A stretch of DNA of 36,054 nt, taken from positions 1 through 36,054 of the forward strand of contig JANQOW010000040.1 in NCBI GenBank assembly GCA_028285595.1, given 5' to 3'. This document shows, piece after piece, positions 8,118 through 16,639 of the stretch (position 1 is the stretch's first letter; each line of letters opens with the position of its first letter). The notes beneath the pieces were generated by a model, which ran no database searches, had not been told where the DNA came from, and saw only the letters and a list, made by a program, of their open reading frames with translations. This DNA comes from Hyphomicrobiales bacterium (lineage in GTDB: Bacteria; Pseudomonadota; Alphaproteobacteria; Rhizobiales; CAJQND01). A program made the translations under genes and the position numbers.

Positions 8118-10628
8118 CTAGCCCACACTCAGGCGGGGGCTTTCAGCGAGCGGTGCCACGACGATGGTTTCGGTGTGCGTGCGCTCGTCAGGCCCCGCCT
8201 TGGGCAGGGTGAGCGTAATGGTGGTGCCCTCGCCGATCTGGGACTCCAGGGCGACGGTGCCGTCGTGCAGCTCCACGAAGCTTTTGACGATGGACAGACC
8301 CAGCCCCGCCCCGCGGTGGCCGGAGCGAGCAGGCTTTGCGGCAAATCTGTCGAAGGCAGACTTTTGGGTCTCTTCGTCCATGCCCCGGCCCGTATCGCTG
8401 ACCCACACACGCACATGATCGCGCTCGCGGCGGCAGCCGAGCCGAACGGTCTCGCCTTTGGAGCTAAAGCCGATGGCGTTGGAGAGCAGATTGAACAGCA
8501 CCTGCTTCAGCCGCTGCTCGTCGCCGGTCATCATTTCCGCTGCGTCCGGAATGACCACTTCCAGAGTGAGCCCATGCTTCTTCACACGGTCTTTGACCAG
8601 TGTGGCGGCATCGGTGAGCAGTTCGGTGACATCGATCTCGGCCAAATTCAGCTCCATGGCGCCGGCATCGATGGAGGCCAGATCCAGAATGGAATCGATG
8701 ATTGAAAGGAGCTGGCTGGAGGAGTTCTGGATATCCTGCAGATACTCTTTCTGGCGGGGCGCCAGCTCCCCGGCGATGCCCATGGCCAGGGCCTCGGCAA
8801 AACCGTTGATGCTGGTGAGCGGGGTGCGCAGCTCGTAGGAGACGTTGGAGAGGAAGTCGGTCTTCAGTTTGTCGGCGGCTTCCAAGGCCTCGGCGCGTTC
8901 GCGCAGGGCATTCTCGATGCGAGATGAATCCGTCACATCCACATAGGTCAGCAAGGTGTTGCCGTCCGGCAGAGGCACGATGGCGGAATCGAACACCATG
9001 CCGTCGGGCCGCGCGATGCGGTCCTTGGATGCGGTGCGCTCGCTCTGCAAGGAGGTGATGGCGATTTTCAGTTTGTCCCAAGCGGCATCCAGCGGCAGAA
9101 GTTCGCGGCACCAGGCCACCACTTCATCCACATGAGGTTCACGCTCAAGCGCTGCGGCATCGATCTTCCAGAATTGAGCAAAGGGCGGGTTGAAGAGCTT
9201 CAAGCGGCCATCGGAACCGAACAGGGCCAAGCCCTCATTGAGATTGTTCAAGGTTTCGCCCTGAACGCTGGTCAGCTCGTTATAGCGGCTTTCGAGCTCC
9301 AGGCGCTCGGTCACATTTTCAAACAGATAGGCCACACCGCCCAGCGGGTGTTGCTCGCCGGTGACCCGGATGGTCTGACCGTCGGGGAGATACCACCAGT
9401 CTTCAGCGGTTTCCGCCTGCGAGAAGGCCGCCAACTGCCGGGCCTTCCAGTCGCGGAAGTTGGCCTGTTCGGGCAGGCGGCGTTCTTCGCGCAGCTTGTC
9501 CAGGATCTCGGCGTTGGAGGGTTGGGTTTCCAGCCAGGCCGGTTCAAGCTGCCAGAGCTCCGCGTAGGGCGTGTTGAAGAACCGCAAGCGCTGGTCGGGA
9601 CCGAAAATGGCAACGGCGGTCTTCAGATTGTCGAGGGTGCGGGAGTGGGCCTCGATGTGGCGCTCAAGCTCCTTCTCAGCGTTCTCCAGCTCAGACACAT
9701 TGATCGCGAACCCAGCCGTGCCATGCTCAACGGCAACCTCAAGCAGATCGAGCGCGCGCTTCTCGCCCGCAATAACCGTGTGGGAGCGCAGACGGTTGCC
9801 GGGCTCAACCCCGCCGGCCGGCAACTCCTGCGGCGGTACGATCTCCATTTTTTGCTGGACGATCTCGGTGACACTTTCCGCCTCCACTGCGTCCACATAG
9901 GCCTGGTTGCACCAGACGATCTGCCGGTTGGCGTTGCGCAACCAGATCGGCATGGGAGCTGAGTCAAGAATGGTGGAGAGCTGGGAGACTTGGAGCTTGA
10001 GCTTTTCCGCTTCCGAGGTGAGTTTCGTGTTGTCCTCGCGCTCGCCGATCAGGGGGCGCAGGCGCAGGGTGGCCATGCCGCCTGCGGTGCGGCCGTCAGC
10101 TTCAATCAACTCGCCGCCGCGTGTGCGCACCCCGAAGTTAAACGCCTCTCCTGAAGTTCTGAGCTTGCCCAGATGCTCGGTGAGCTGGCTGGCCGATTGG
10201 GGTTCCAGCCAGAACGGGAAATCAGGCAGGCGGGCGGTTTCCTTGGGCACGTTGCAGGCGCCCCGCATGTCACCGGAGACCCTGTCGGGCGTGGTGGATT
10301 GTCCGGTCCAGATAAACAGGAGATGGGGTTCTGCGGAGAGAAGCAACTCGGCATCGTTCAGTTTGGCTTCAAAGTCCGCCAATTGTTCGGACACGTTGGC
10401 CACGTGCCGGCGGGCCCGGTGCGTGATGATAACCGCGCCAATCATGATGATGATGGCAAGAGCGACGGTGATGATGAGCAGAAGATCGGAGGATATGCGG
10501 ACCGGAAGCGCCCAGTTGGATGCAGCGCTGTTGGCCGGACTTGTGCTGAATAGAATGAGGGCGGCGCCGGCGCATGCACCCCTTCGCCCTCGCTCCGCCC
10601 AAATTGCCCTTATCGATCCGCCCGACAT
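8118..10628 (-). CDS. divL: DivL-type cell-cycle pseudokinase with PAS domains
   Basis: 836 residues from the ATG at 10628. An N-terminal signal-like segment (ACAGAALILFSTS) is followed by a membrane segment (LLLIITVALAIIIMIGAVII). Three PAS-like regions follow (around SAPMPIWLRNANRQIVWCNQAY, TAVAIFGPDQRLRFFNTPY and EGLALFGSDGRLKLFNPPF), then a dimerisation helix and an HATPase domain (N box NLLSNAIGFS, DTGRGMDEE, GAGLGLSIVKSF). The H-box reads FLSNVSYELRTPLTS: the phospho-accepting His is Tyr598, the hallmark of Caulobacter DivL, which modulates CckA-CtrA signalling rather than acting as an ordinary kinase. A GTG start at 10745 would add 39 residues of Arg-rich sequence with no membrane character, so the internal ATG is preferred, although its RBS (AAGGA) is rather far at about 15 bases. 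Confidence 0.88.
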   Translation of the reverse strand: MSGGSIRAIWAERGRRGACAGAALILFSTSPANSAASNWALPVRISSDLLLIITVALAIIIMIGAVIITHRARRHVANVSEQLADFEAKLNDAELLLSAEPHLLFIWTGQSTTPDRVSGDMRGACNVPKETARLPDFPFWLEPQSASQLTEHLGKLRTSGEAFNFGVRTRGGELIEADGRTAGGMATLRLRPLIGEREDNTKLTSEAEKLKLQVSQLSTILDSAPMPIWLRNANRQIVWCNQAYVDAVEAESVTEIVQQKMEIVPPQELPAGGVEPGNRLRSHTVIAGEKRALDLLEVAVEHGTAGFAINVSELENAEKELERHIEAHSRTLDNLKTAVAIFGPDQRLRFFNTPYAELWQLEPAWLETQPSNAEILDKLREERRLPEQANFRDWKARQLAAFSQAETAEDWWYLPDGQTIRVTGEQHPLGGVAYLFENVTERLELESRYNELTSVQGETLNNLNEGLALFGSDGRLKLFNPPFAQFWKIDAAALEREPHVDEVVAWCRELLPLDAAWDKLKIAITSLQSERTASKDRIARPDGMVFDSAIVPLPDGNTLLTYVDVTDSSRIENALRERAEALEAADKLKTDFLSNVSYELRTPLTSINGFAEALAMGIAGELAPRQKEYLQDIQNSSSQLLSIIDSILDLASIDAGAMELNLAEIDVTELLTDAATLVKDRVKKHGLTLEVVIPDAAEMMTGDEQRLKQVLFNLLSNAIGFSSKGETVRLGCRRERDHVRVWVSDTGRGMDEETQKSAFDRFAAKPARSGHRGAGLGLSIVKSFVELHDGTVALESQIGEGTTITLTLPKAGPDERTHTETIVVAPLAESPRLSVG

Positions 10629-10878
10629 TGTGGATCGGCCATTCCTTGTTTCATTGTTGTGCCGGTGGGCTGGTCCCGAAACTGCTGCCCGCCCGGCAGT
10701 ATCTCTCCCCTCACGCCCGATACTTACCCTGAGGCTCTGATGCACCGTTTTGGAAACGAATCACCTGAACATGCAGCTCTGCCCGTATACAACAAGGACT
10801 TGCTGATTTGGTAGCCCGGGTTGCCGAAAGCTGATGATTTTGCCGGGGTTGAGTCACCCAGGCCACACTCTGGGTAAG

Positions 10879-10911
10879 GCAAAAAAAATCCGGCGCTGGA
10901 TGAGCGCCGGA
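10879..10911 (-). terminator. Intrinsic terminator of ahcY
   Basis: An 11-bp perfect stem (10885-10895 with 10901-10911, arm AATCCGGCGCT) has a 5-base loop. On the minus strand it is followed by a run of eight T (10879-10886 read as A on the plus strand). It lies 24 bases after the ahcY stop, the classic rho-independent arrangement, and separates ahcY from divL. Confidence 0.93.
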
Positions 10912-10934
10912 TTCTAACCAGGAGTAGACCGGAT

Positions 10935-12335
10935 CTAGTAGCGATATTCTTCCGGTTTGAAGGGGCCGGACTGCGCCACGCCAATGTAGGCGGCTTGGTC
11001 TTCGCTGAGCTGCGTGAGCTGGGCGCCGAGTTTTTCCAGATGCAGCGCGGCAACCTTCTCGTCGAGGTGCTTGGGCAGCACATAGACTTTGTTTTCGTAG
11101 TTGTCCCCTTTGTTCCAGAGCTCGATCTGGGCCAGGGTCTGGTTGGAGAACGAGGCGGACATCACGAAGCTCGGGTGGCCCGTGGCGTTGCCGAGGTTCA
11201 CCAGGCGGCCTTCAGAGAGCAGAACCATGCGCTTGCCGTCCGCAAACTCTATCAGGTCTACCTGTGGCTTCACGTTGGTCCATTTCAGGTTTTTCAGCGC
11301 CGCCACCTGAATCTCGTTGTCGAAGTGGCCGATGTTGCAGACGATCGCCATGTCTTTGAACGCGCGCATATGTTCTATCGTGACAATGTCCTTGTTGCCT
11401 GTGGCGGTCACCACAATGTCGGCGCGGGGCGCGGCGTCGTCCAGGGTGACCACTTCAAAGCCGTCCATGGCGGCCTGAAGGGCACAGATCGGGTCGACTT
11501 CGGTGACCAGGACGCGGGCGCCGGCGCCTGCGAGAGATTGGGCCGAACCTTTGCCCACATCACCATAGCCACACACGATGGCCACCTTGCCGGCCATCAT
11601 CACGTCCGTGCCGCGGCGAATGGCGTCCACGAGGCTTTCGCGGCAGCCATACTTGTTGTCAAACTTCGACTTGGTGACCGAGTTGTTCACGTCGATTGCC
11701 GGGAACGGCAGCTCGCCGCGCTCTTGAAGCTGGTGCAGGCGCATAACGCCGGTGGTGGTTTCTTCAGAAACGCCCTGGATGTTGGCGCGCACCTTGGAGA
11801 ACCAGCCGGGATCGGCTGCGAGGCGCTTTTTCACCTGGGCAAAAAAGTACTCTTCTTCTTCCGATTGGGGGTTTTCCAGAACGCTTGGATCGGTCTCCGC
11901 CTTGGCGCCGTGAAGCACCAACATGGTGGCATCGCCGCCATCGTCCAGGATCATGTTGGCGCTCTCGCCATTGCCCCAGTCCAGGATCCGGTCGCAATAA
12001 TCCCAGTACTCTTCAAGGGTTTCACCCTTCACGGCAAACACCGGGATGCCAGCAGCGGCGATGGCTGCAGCAGCGTGGTCTTGGGTGGAGAAGATGTTGC
12101 AGGAGGCCCAGCGCACATCTGCGCCAAGCGCCACCAGGGTTTCAATCAACACGGCGGTCTGAATGGTCATGTGCAAGGAGCCGGCGATGCGGGCGCCTTT
12201 GAGCGGTTTTGAGCCTTCATATTCCCGGCGCACCGCCATCAGGCCTGGCATTTCGTGCTCTGCCATGGTGATCTCTGTCCGCCCGAACTCGGCGAGCGAG
12301 ATATCCGCCACAATGTAATCTTTTGCGTCAGCCAT
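10935..12335 (-). CDS. ahcY: S-adenosylhomocysteine hydrolase
   Basis: 466 residues, the normal length of the bacterial enzyme. It splits S-adenosylhomocysteine into adenosine and homocysteine, relieving product inhibition of methyltransferases. Recognisable segments are [31 protein letters not shown], the NAD-binding glycine-rich loop [27 protein letters not shown] and the characteristic C-terminal KPEEYRY. The ATG at 12335 has AGGAA upstream with 9-base spacing. It lies 122 bases downstream of ptsH on the same strand; that gap holds three inverted repeats. Transcription ends at the terminator at 10879-10911. Confidence 0.97.
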   Translation of the reverse strand: MADAKDYIVADISLAEFGRTEITMAEHEMPGLMAVRREYEGSKPLKGARIAGSLHMTIQTAVLIETLVALGADVRWASCNIFSTQDHAAAAIAAAGIPVFAVKGETLEEYWDYCDRILDWGNGESANMILDDGGDATMLVLHGAKAETDPSVLENPQSEEEEYFFAQVKKRLAADPGWFSKVRANIQGVSEETTTGVMRLHQLQERGELPFPAIDVNNSVTKSKFDNKYGCRESLVDAIRRGTDVMMAGKVAIVCGYGDVGKGSAQSLAGAGARVLVTEVDPICALQAAMDGFEVVTLDDAAPRADIVVTATGNKDIVTIEHMRAFKDMAIVCNIGHFDNEIQVAALKNLKWTNVKPQVDLIEFADGKRMVLLSEGRLVNLGNATGHPSFVMSASFSNQTLAQIELWNKGDNYENKVYVLPKHLDEKVAALHLEKLGAQLTQLSEDQAAYIGVAQSGPFKPEEYRY

Positions 12336-12358
12336 TTTTCAAATTTCCTGGAATTGCT

Positions 12359-12451
12359 GCGCCCAAAGTCGGGCGCGATCACTGATCGTGTGGAGGCGTC
12401 TTATCAGCCGGGTCGAAAATTTGCAAGGCGATATAAACTAATCTTTATATC
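12359..12451 (-). promoter_or_regulatory. Structured leader/operator region upstream of ahcY
   Basis: Three inverted repeats lie between ptsH and ahcY. GATATAAA pairs with TTTATATC (12430-12437 and 12444-12451, 8 bp, 6-base spacer). CGATC-ACT-GATCG is at 12376-12388. GCGCCC pairs with GGGCGC (12359-12364 and 12371-12376). The AT-rich palindrome is operator-like, and the other two would form adjacent RNA hairpins just before the ribosome-binding site. I could not match the SAH or SAM riboswitch consensus, so ligand sensing is speculative. Confidence 0.35.
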
Positions 12452-12457
12452 AAAGGC

Positions 12458-12727
12458 TTAATCATCCTCATCAAACTTTCGCTCCACCAGGTCACTCAGG
12501 GCGTTGAGGGCCTCCTCGGCTTGCGGACCGGTGGCTTCAACTTCCACATCGCAGCCTCTGGCGGCCGCCAGCATCATGAGGCCCATGATGGATGTACCTG
12601 GGACCGTGAGGCCATCGCGCGAGACGGAGACCTCTGCATCGAAGGTTTCGGCGCATTTCACGAACTTCGCAGAGGCGCGGGCGTGCAGGCCTTTAGCGTT
12701 ACAGATATTCAGGGTCCGACGATGCAT
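12458..12727 (-). CDS. ptsH: HPr phosphocarrier protein
   Basis: 89 residues from the ATG at 12727. His15 lies in NAKGLHARAS, the histidine phosphorylated through the PEP-dependent chain. Ser46 lies in PGTSIMGLMMLAA, the site modified by HPr kinase; both sit at textbook positions. HPr passes phosphate to EIIA proteins and in alphaproteobacteria is mainly regulatory. A longer frame reaching 12811 overlaps the EIIA gene and is disfavoured: with the ATG at 12727 the gap to EIIA is 13 bases and the protein has standard length. It is downstream of hprK and EIIA, so kinase, target and partner are co-transcribed. Confidence 0.95.
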   Translation of the reverse strand: MHRRTLNICNAKGLHARASAKFVKCAETFDAEVSVSRDGLTVPGTSIMGLMMLAAARGCDVEVEATGPQAEEALNALSDLVERKFDEDD

Positions 12728-12740
12728 GGGGAAGGTGGGC

Positions 12741-13148
12741 TCAGCTGTTTTCACCAGAAAGGATGCGGCTGGCCACATTGATGTACTTGCGGCCGGCTTC
12801 TTGGGCGTCATCCACCGCTTCTGTCAGCGATTTGCCCGTCCGAGAGCTGGCCAGCTTGATCAGCATGGGCAGATTGACCCCGGCGACAACTTCCACATTG
12901 GCGCTGTCCATAACAGATATGGCGAGGTTTGAGGGCGTGCCGCCGAACATGTCGGTGAGAAGGATCACACCGGCGCCGCTATCGGCCCGGGCCACCGCAT
13001 CAAGGATGTCACTGCGCCGCTGTTCCATGTCGTCGTCAGGGCCAATGGAGATGGTCTCCATATTCTCCTGCGGCCCGACCACATGTTCCAAAGCGGCCCG
13101 GAATTCGGACGCGAGCTGCCCATGCGTGACCAGAACAAGCCCGATCAT
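12741..13148 (-). CDS. manX: PTS EIIA component, mannose family
   Basis: 135 residues resembling the EIIA-Man domain. The active-site His9 is in MIGLVLVTHGQLASEF, and LLTDMFGGTPSNLA and GVNLPMLIKL are typical. It accepts phosphate from HPr. No EIIB, EIIC or EIID gene is near, so it probably acts as a regulatory acceptor rather than in sugar uptake, as described for alphaproteobacterial PTS sets. A GTG at 13172 is possible, but the ATG at 13148 has AAAGGA upstream (spacing about 11) and begins the conserved strand exactly. Confidence 0.9.
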   Translation of the reverse strand: MIGLVLVTHGQLASEFRAALEHVVGPQENMETISIGPDDDMEQRRSDILDAVARADSGAGVILLTDMFGGTPSNLAISVMDSANVEVVAGVNLPMLIKLASSRTGKSLTEAVDDAQEAGRKYINVASRILSGENS

Positions 13149-13236
13149 TGGCCCAACTGTCCTTTCATCCACCCATCACTCCCAAATCTCCCAGGCAATA
13201 TCATGCGGTGAAGCCGTCCGGTTCGCAAGGTGAGAC

Positions 13237-13716
13237 TTACCCCTTTTTGGAAAACAGGGTTTGGCTGAGCGCTGTTGCGCTGCGCACCTTGGCCGGGGCT
13301 GAGGCCTGGAAGGGGTCGATTTCCAGAACGGGCAGGCTGAGGCCCAAGATCTCCATAGTCTCAAAATCCGGGCCCGGCATGCGCTCCGGCTTGCCGCCGG
13401 GGGCCAACCGGAAGACGAGCCTCAAGACGACCTCTTCGAGTGCGGGCGAAGACAAGACACCAAGGCCGCGCACTTCCAAAAGTCCCTTCAAGGCGGGCGG
13501 GGCGCTGGCCAGAAGCCGGGTGCCTGATCGGCGTACGATCACCTGATCGTCAGCCACCAAACGGGTTGTCACGAGATCTCCGCCCGTTCCGCGGCCGGGA
13601 TGGTCGATCAACCTGAGCGCAAGATCTGACTTTCCGCTGCCGGAAGGGCCAACCAGCACAATGCCGCGCGTGCCAATGGCCAGGCATGTGCCATGCAGGT
13701 GCACCTGGTCGGGCAT
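13237..13716 (-). CDS. hprK: HPr kinase/phosphorylase, short alphaproteobacterial form
   Basis: 159 residues, about half the length of Firmicutes HprK because only the C-terminal kinase domain is present, as is usual in alphaproteobacteria. Walker A GPSGSGKS is at residues 23-30, followed by LVADDQV and the HprK signature LEVRGLGV. It phosphorylates, and probably dephosphorylates, HPr at Ser46; the target HPr with Ser46 is encoded two genes downstream. The ATG at 13716 shares its A with the TGA of chvG (TGATG), so translation is coupled to the sensor kinase. A TTG one codon earlier is less likely. Confidence 0.92.
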   Translation of the reverse strand: MPDQVHLHGTCLAIGTRGIVLVGPSGSGKSDLALRLIDHPGRGTGGDLVTTRLVADDQVIVRRSGTRLLASAPPALKGLLEVRGLGVLSSPALEEVVLRLVFRLAPGGKPERMPGPDFETMEILGLSLPVLEIDPFQASAPAKVRSATALSQTLFSKKG

Positions 13717-15587
13717 CAAACCTTGTCGGTGTTCTGGCTGGAGCCCCGCCGGCGCTCTGTGGGCCGCATGGGCAGGCGAACGGTGAAGCGGGCGCCGCCG
13801 ATCTCCGGTGCCTGGTTACCGGTGGGCTGGGTGTACCAGTTCTCCGCCCAAATGCGGCCCCGGTGGGCGTCCACGATCTGCTTGGAGATGGACAGGCCAA
13901 GGCCGGAGTTTTCCCCAAAGGCATCTTCAGGGCGGTCCGTGTAGAAGCGGTTGAAGATGCGGTCCAGGTTCTCTTCGGGGATGCCGGGGCCTTTATCTTC
14001 AATGCGAAACTCCACCTGTCCGGGCAACTGGCGCAGAGTGATCCAAATATCTGACCCAGGCGGGGAGAAAGACCGTGCATTGTCCAGAAGGTTGCGCACC
14101 ACCTGGCCGAGCCGGCTGTCATGGCCCATGACGAAGAAGCCGTCCTTGTTATCGTCGCCCGACTGAGACTTCTGGCGCATTTGAGCTTGTGCGGGTTCCA
14201 CTTTGAGATGGACCGTGGAGCCGTTCTCACTAGCGGTTTCGTTGGCGAGCTGCGCGAAGGTCTCCAGGAGATCGCGCATGTCCACCGGTTCGGCCTCATT
14301 GCGCGCCAGCTCGGCATCCAAGCGTGACGCATCGGAAATGTCAGAGATCAGACGGTCCAGACGCTTCACGTCGTCCTTCACAATCTCGATCAGGCGAGAG
14401 CGTTGGGCATCGTCCTTTACATAATCGAGCGTCTCCACAGCGCTGCGCACCGAGGTGAGCGGGTTCTTGAGCTCGTGCGCCACATCTGCCGCGAAGCCTT
14501 CGATGGCATCAATGCGCTTGTAGAGCGCGTTCGTCATGTCGCGCAGGGCCCCGGAGAGATCGCCGATCTCATCGCGCCGGGTGGAGAAGTCCGGGATCTC
14601 CACGCGCTTGTTGATGCCTTTGCGCACCTGGTCGGCCGAGCGGGCCAGCCGGCGCATGGGCTCGGCGATGGTGCTCGCCAGAACAAGAGACAGCAAGACC
14701 GCCACAAGGGCGGCCACCACGAACATGCGGATGATGTGCCAGCGCTCATTGACCAGGGTCTCATCGATCTCCCCGTCACGGGTGGAGAGAACGAGTGCCC
14801 CTTGCACGGCGCGGAAGCGCTGGACCGGCACCGCCACGGAGACGATCACCTCACCCTTCTCGTTCTGGCGCACCACGCTTACCGAAGCGCCGTTCAATGC
14901 GGCCAGGACCTCTGGAAACTCCTTGCCGTTCTCGCTGTTGAAATCTTTCTGCAACGGATAGTCGTTAGCGGAGAACCAGTCGCGGGCCATGGTCCACCAG
15001 GTTTTGAAGATGCTCTCTTTTTCCACATCCAGGGGTGGGAGCTCGAACCGAAGAACAGCACCGGAGGCATTGAGGAAGTTGGAATCGGCCAGGAGCACGC
15101 CCTCCTGATCGAACATGCGCGCAATGATCTTGGTTCTGGCCACCAGCTTGCGCAGCACAGGGCCGGCTTGTTCCGGATTGATGGGGAAATCAAAATTGCC
15201 GAACTGCTCTTCCGCCGTGGGGAAGGCGTTCTGCTTGTGCATTTCCAACAGGCGTTCTGGGTTGAGCACCACGCTGTCGGATGTGTCCACCGTGGCGGAC
15301 GACGCGATGGCGCCGGCAATGATCTGGGCCTGGCTCATCATGGCTTCCACCCGGGCATCAATCAGGCCCTGGCGGAACTGATTGAGGTAGAAGATGCCCG
15401 ACGCCAAAATGATCAGGCCGATAAAGTTGATGATGATGATGCGCGCGGTGAGGCTGCCGGGGGCAAATTTGGTCAATATGTTGCCGAAGCGCGAGGCGGC
15501 CTTTGTGCCCGCCGCACCCATTGTTGCGCTCAAGTCTTTCAGGTCGCCCTTCTGAAAGCTTGTGTCCTGTTCTGCGTCAGCAACCAT
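13716..15587 (-). CDS. chvG: ChvG sensor histidine kinase
   Basis: 623 residues. Two membrane segments (about 49-69, ARIIIINFIGLIILASGIFYL; about 285-306, IIRMFVVAALVAVLLSLVL) flank a periplasmic sensor of about 215 residues. A HAMP segment (AEPMRRLARSADQVRKGI) follows, then the H-box HELKNPLTSVRS with His371 and an HATPase domain (NLLDNARSFSP, EDKGPGIPEENL, GLGLSISKQIV). It is the sensor of the ChvG/ChvI (ExoS/ChvI) system that responds to acid and envelope stress and is often essential in this group. It follows chvI by 84 bases, and those bases contain two inverted repeats. The ATG at 15587 is preceded by a G-rich GGGGCGGGA. Confidence 0.95.
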   Translation of the reverse strand: MVADAEQDTSFQKGDLKDLSATMGAAGTKAASRFGNILTKFAPGSLTARIIIINFIGLIILASGIFYLNQFRQGLIDARVEAMMSQAQIIAGAIASSATVDTSDSVVLNPERLLEMHKQNAFPTAEEQFGNFDFPINPEQAGPVLRKLVARTKIIARMFDQEGVLLADSNFLNASGAVLRFELPPLDVEKESIFKTWWTMARDWFSANDYPLQKDFNSENGKEFPEVLAALNGASVSVVRQNEKGEVIVSVAVPVQRFRAVQGALVLSTRDGEIDETLVNERWHIIRMFVVAALVAVLLSLVLASTIAEPMRRLARSADQVRKGINKRVEIPDFSTRRDEIGDLSGALRDMTNALYKRIDAIEGFAADVAHELKNPLTSVRSAVETLDYVKDDAQRSRLIEIVKDDVKRLDRLISDISDASRLDAELARNEAEPVDMRDLLETFAQLANETASENGSTVHLKVEPAQAQMRQKSQSGDDNKDGFFVMGHDSRLGQVVRNLLDNARSFSPPGSDIWITLRQLPGQVEFRIEDKGPGIPEENLDRIFNRFYTDRPEDAFGENSGLGLSISKQIVDAHRGRIWAENWYTQPTGNQAPEIGGARFTVRLPMRPTERRRGSSQNTDKV

Positions 15588-15597
15588 TCCCGCCCCA

Positions 15598-15655
15598 TAA
15601 CGCCGAACTCATGGCGTTACAATTTGAAAATGACGGTCCGGCCGGCGGGCCGGCC
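15598..15655. repeat. Two inverted repeats between chvI and chvG
   Basis: TAACGCC (15598-15604) pairs with GGCGTTA (15613-15619). GGCCGGC (15640-15646) pairs with GCCGGCC (15649-15655). Both fall in the 84-base spacer of the chvI-chvG transcript and could form RNA hairpins that set relative expression of regulator and kinase. There is no T-run on either side, so full termination is unlikely. Their function is inferred only. Confidence 0.4.
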
Positions 15656-15671
15656 GGGCCGCCTAACCGGT

Positions 15672-16370
15672 TTAAGCCTCTTTGAAGCGGTATCCCACGC
15701 CGTACAGCGTCTCGATGCCGTCAAAACTGTCGTCTACGGCTTTGAACTTCTTGCGCAGCCGTTTGATGTGACTGTCGATGGTGCGGTCGTCCACATAAAC
15801 CTGATCGTCATAAGCTGCATCCATCAGCGCATCGCGGCTTTTTACGATGCCGGGGCGCTGGGCGAGGGATTGCAGGATGAGAAATTCAGTGACGGTCAAC
15901 GTGACCGGCTTGCCGCCCCAGGTGCACAGGTGGCGATCCGGGTCCATGGCCAGCTTGCCACGCTCAATGGCACGGGTGCTGGTTTCGATGACGGCCGCAG
16001 CATCCTTGGGCGCAGCCCGGCGCAGCACCGCCTTCACGCGCTCCACCAACAGGCGCTGTGAGAACGGTTTGCGGATAAAGTCGTCAGCACCCATTTTGAG
16101 GCCGAACAACTCGTCAATCTCGTCGTCCTTGGAGGTTAGGAAAATGACGGGCATATCAGAGCTTTGCCGCACCCGCCGCAGCAGTTCCATGCCGTCCATA
16201 CGCGGCATTTTAATGTCAAAAATGGCCATATCCGGTGGATTGTCGGACAAGCCTTGCAAGGCCGCCGCGCCATCCGAATAGGTGTGAAGGCCGTAACCTT
16301 CCGCTTCCAAGGCCATCGAGACCGATGTCAGAATGTGCCGGTCATCATCCACAAGGGCGATCGTAGCCAT
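15672..16370 (-). CDS. chvI: ChvI response regulator
   Basis: 232 residues from the ATG at 16370 ([18 protein letters not shown]). OmpR-family layout: receiver domain with the acidic pocket D8-D10, phosphorylation site D52 ([12 protein letters not shown]), LTSK and the KPFSQRLL switch region, then a winged-helix DNA-binding domain ([27 protein letters not shown]). Its partner is ChvG, encoded next. An ATG 12 bases upstream (16382) is in frame, but GGGGA sits just before 16370 and family members begin here. It heads the chvI-chvG-hprK-EIIA-ptsH series, so phosphotransfer genes and envelope sensing share a transcript. Confidence 0.95.
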   Translation of the reverse strand: MATIALVDDDRHILTSVSMALEAEGYGLHTYSDGAAALQGLSDNPPDMAIFDIKMPRMDGMELLRRVRQSSDMPVIFLTSKDDEIDELFGLKMGADDFIRKPFSQRLLVERVKAVLRRAAPKDAAAVIETSTRAIERGKLAMDPDRHLCTWGGKPVTLTVTEFLILQSLAQRPGIVKSRDALMDAAYDDQVYVDDRTIDSHIKRLRKKFKAVDDSFDGIETLYGVGYRFKEA

Positions 16371-16500
16371 CCGTTTCCCCATACTGTTATTTAACCTCCG
16401 AAAGGCGTTAGGGGTGGATCAAGGGCAAATTGTGGCAAGACCCGTCCGGGCGCGGATTATCACTAAAGCGCCCTGATTTGCCTCTGTTTCGCCATAATAT

Positions 16501-16555
16501 AGGGCGGCCTCAGCCTGATTTCCACCCAAAGGGCCGAATTTGGCTGTGCCGCCCT
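16501..16555. repeat. Long stem-loop between a TadG-like gene and chvI
   Basis: AGGGCGGC (16501-16508) pairs perfectly with GCCGCCCT (16548-16555). An inner AGCC/GGCT pairing (16512-16515 with 16542-16545) brackets a 26-base loop. It lies downstream of the TadG-like gene ending at 16640 and upstream of chvI on the same strand, so it may end the TadG transcript or shape the chvI leader. There is no T-run. The rest of the 16371-16639 gap shows no coding potential I can support. Confidence 0.35.
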
Positions 16556-16639
16556 TCTTGGGCGCCCGTCCGGCAAGTGTCTGTCAACACAGGTGCCTTT
16601 GGCCAGTCACACTTGATCACAGGGATGAAACCGAAGGGG

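Noticed and set aside
10995-12212. Plus-strand open frame (405 codons) opposite ahcY
   Set aside because: ahcY is unmistakable on the minus strand, and the antisense translation resembles no protein family.
12336-12457. SAH or SAM riboswitch in front of ahcY
   Set aside because: The conserved core sequences of those classes were not found by eye; only simple hairpins are present, so the region is listed as an unassigned leader.
14403-16061. Long plus-strand open frame (552 codons) opposite chvG and chvI
   Set aside because: It covers two certain genes on the other strand, crosses their intergenic spacer, and its translation is His/Gln/Gly-rich with no domain pattern. It is an artefact of GC-rich codon use.
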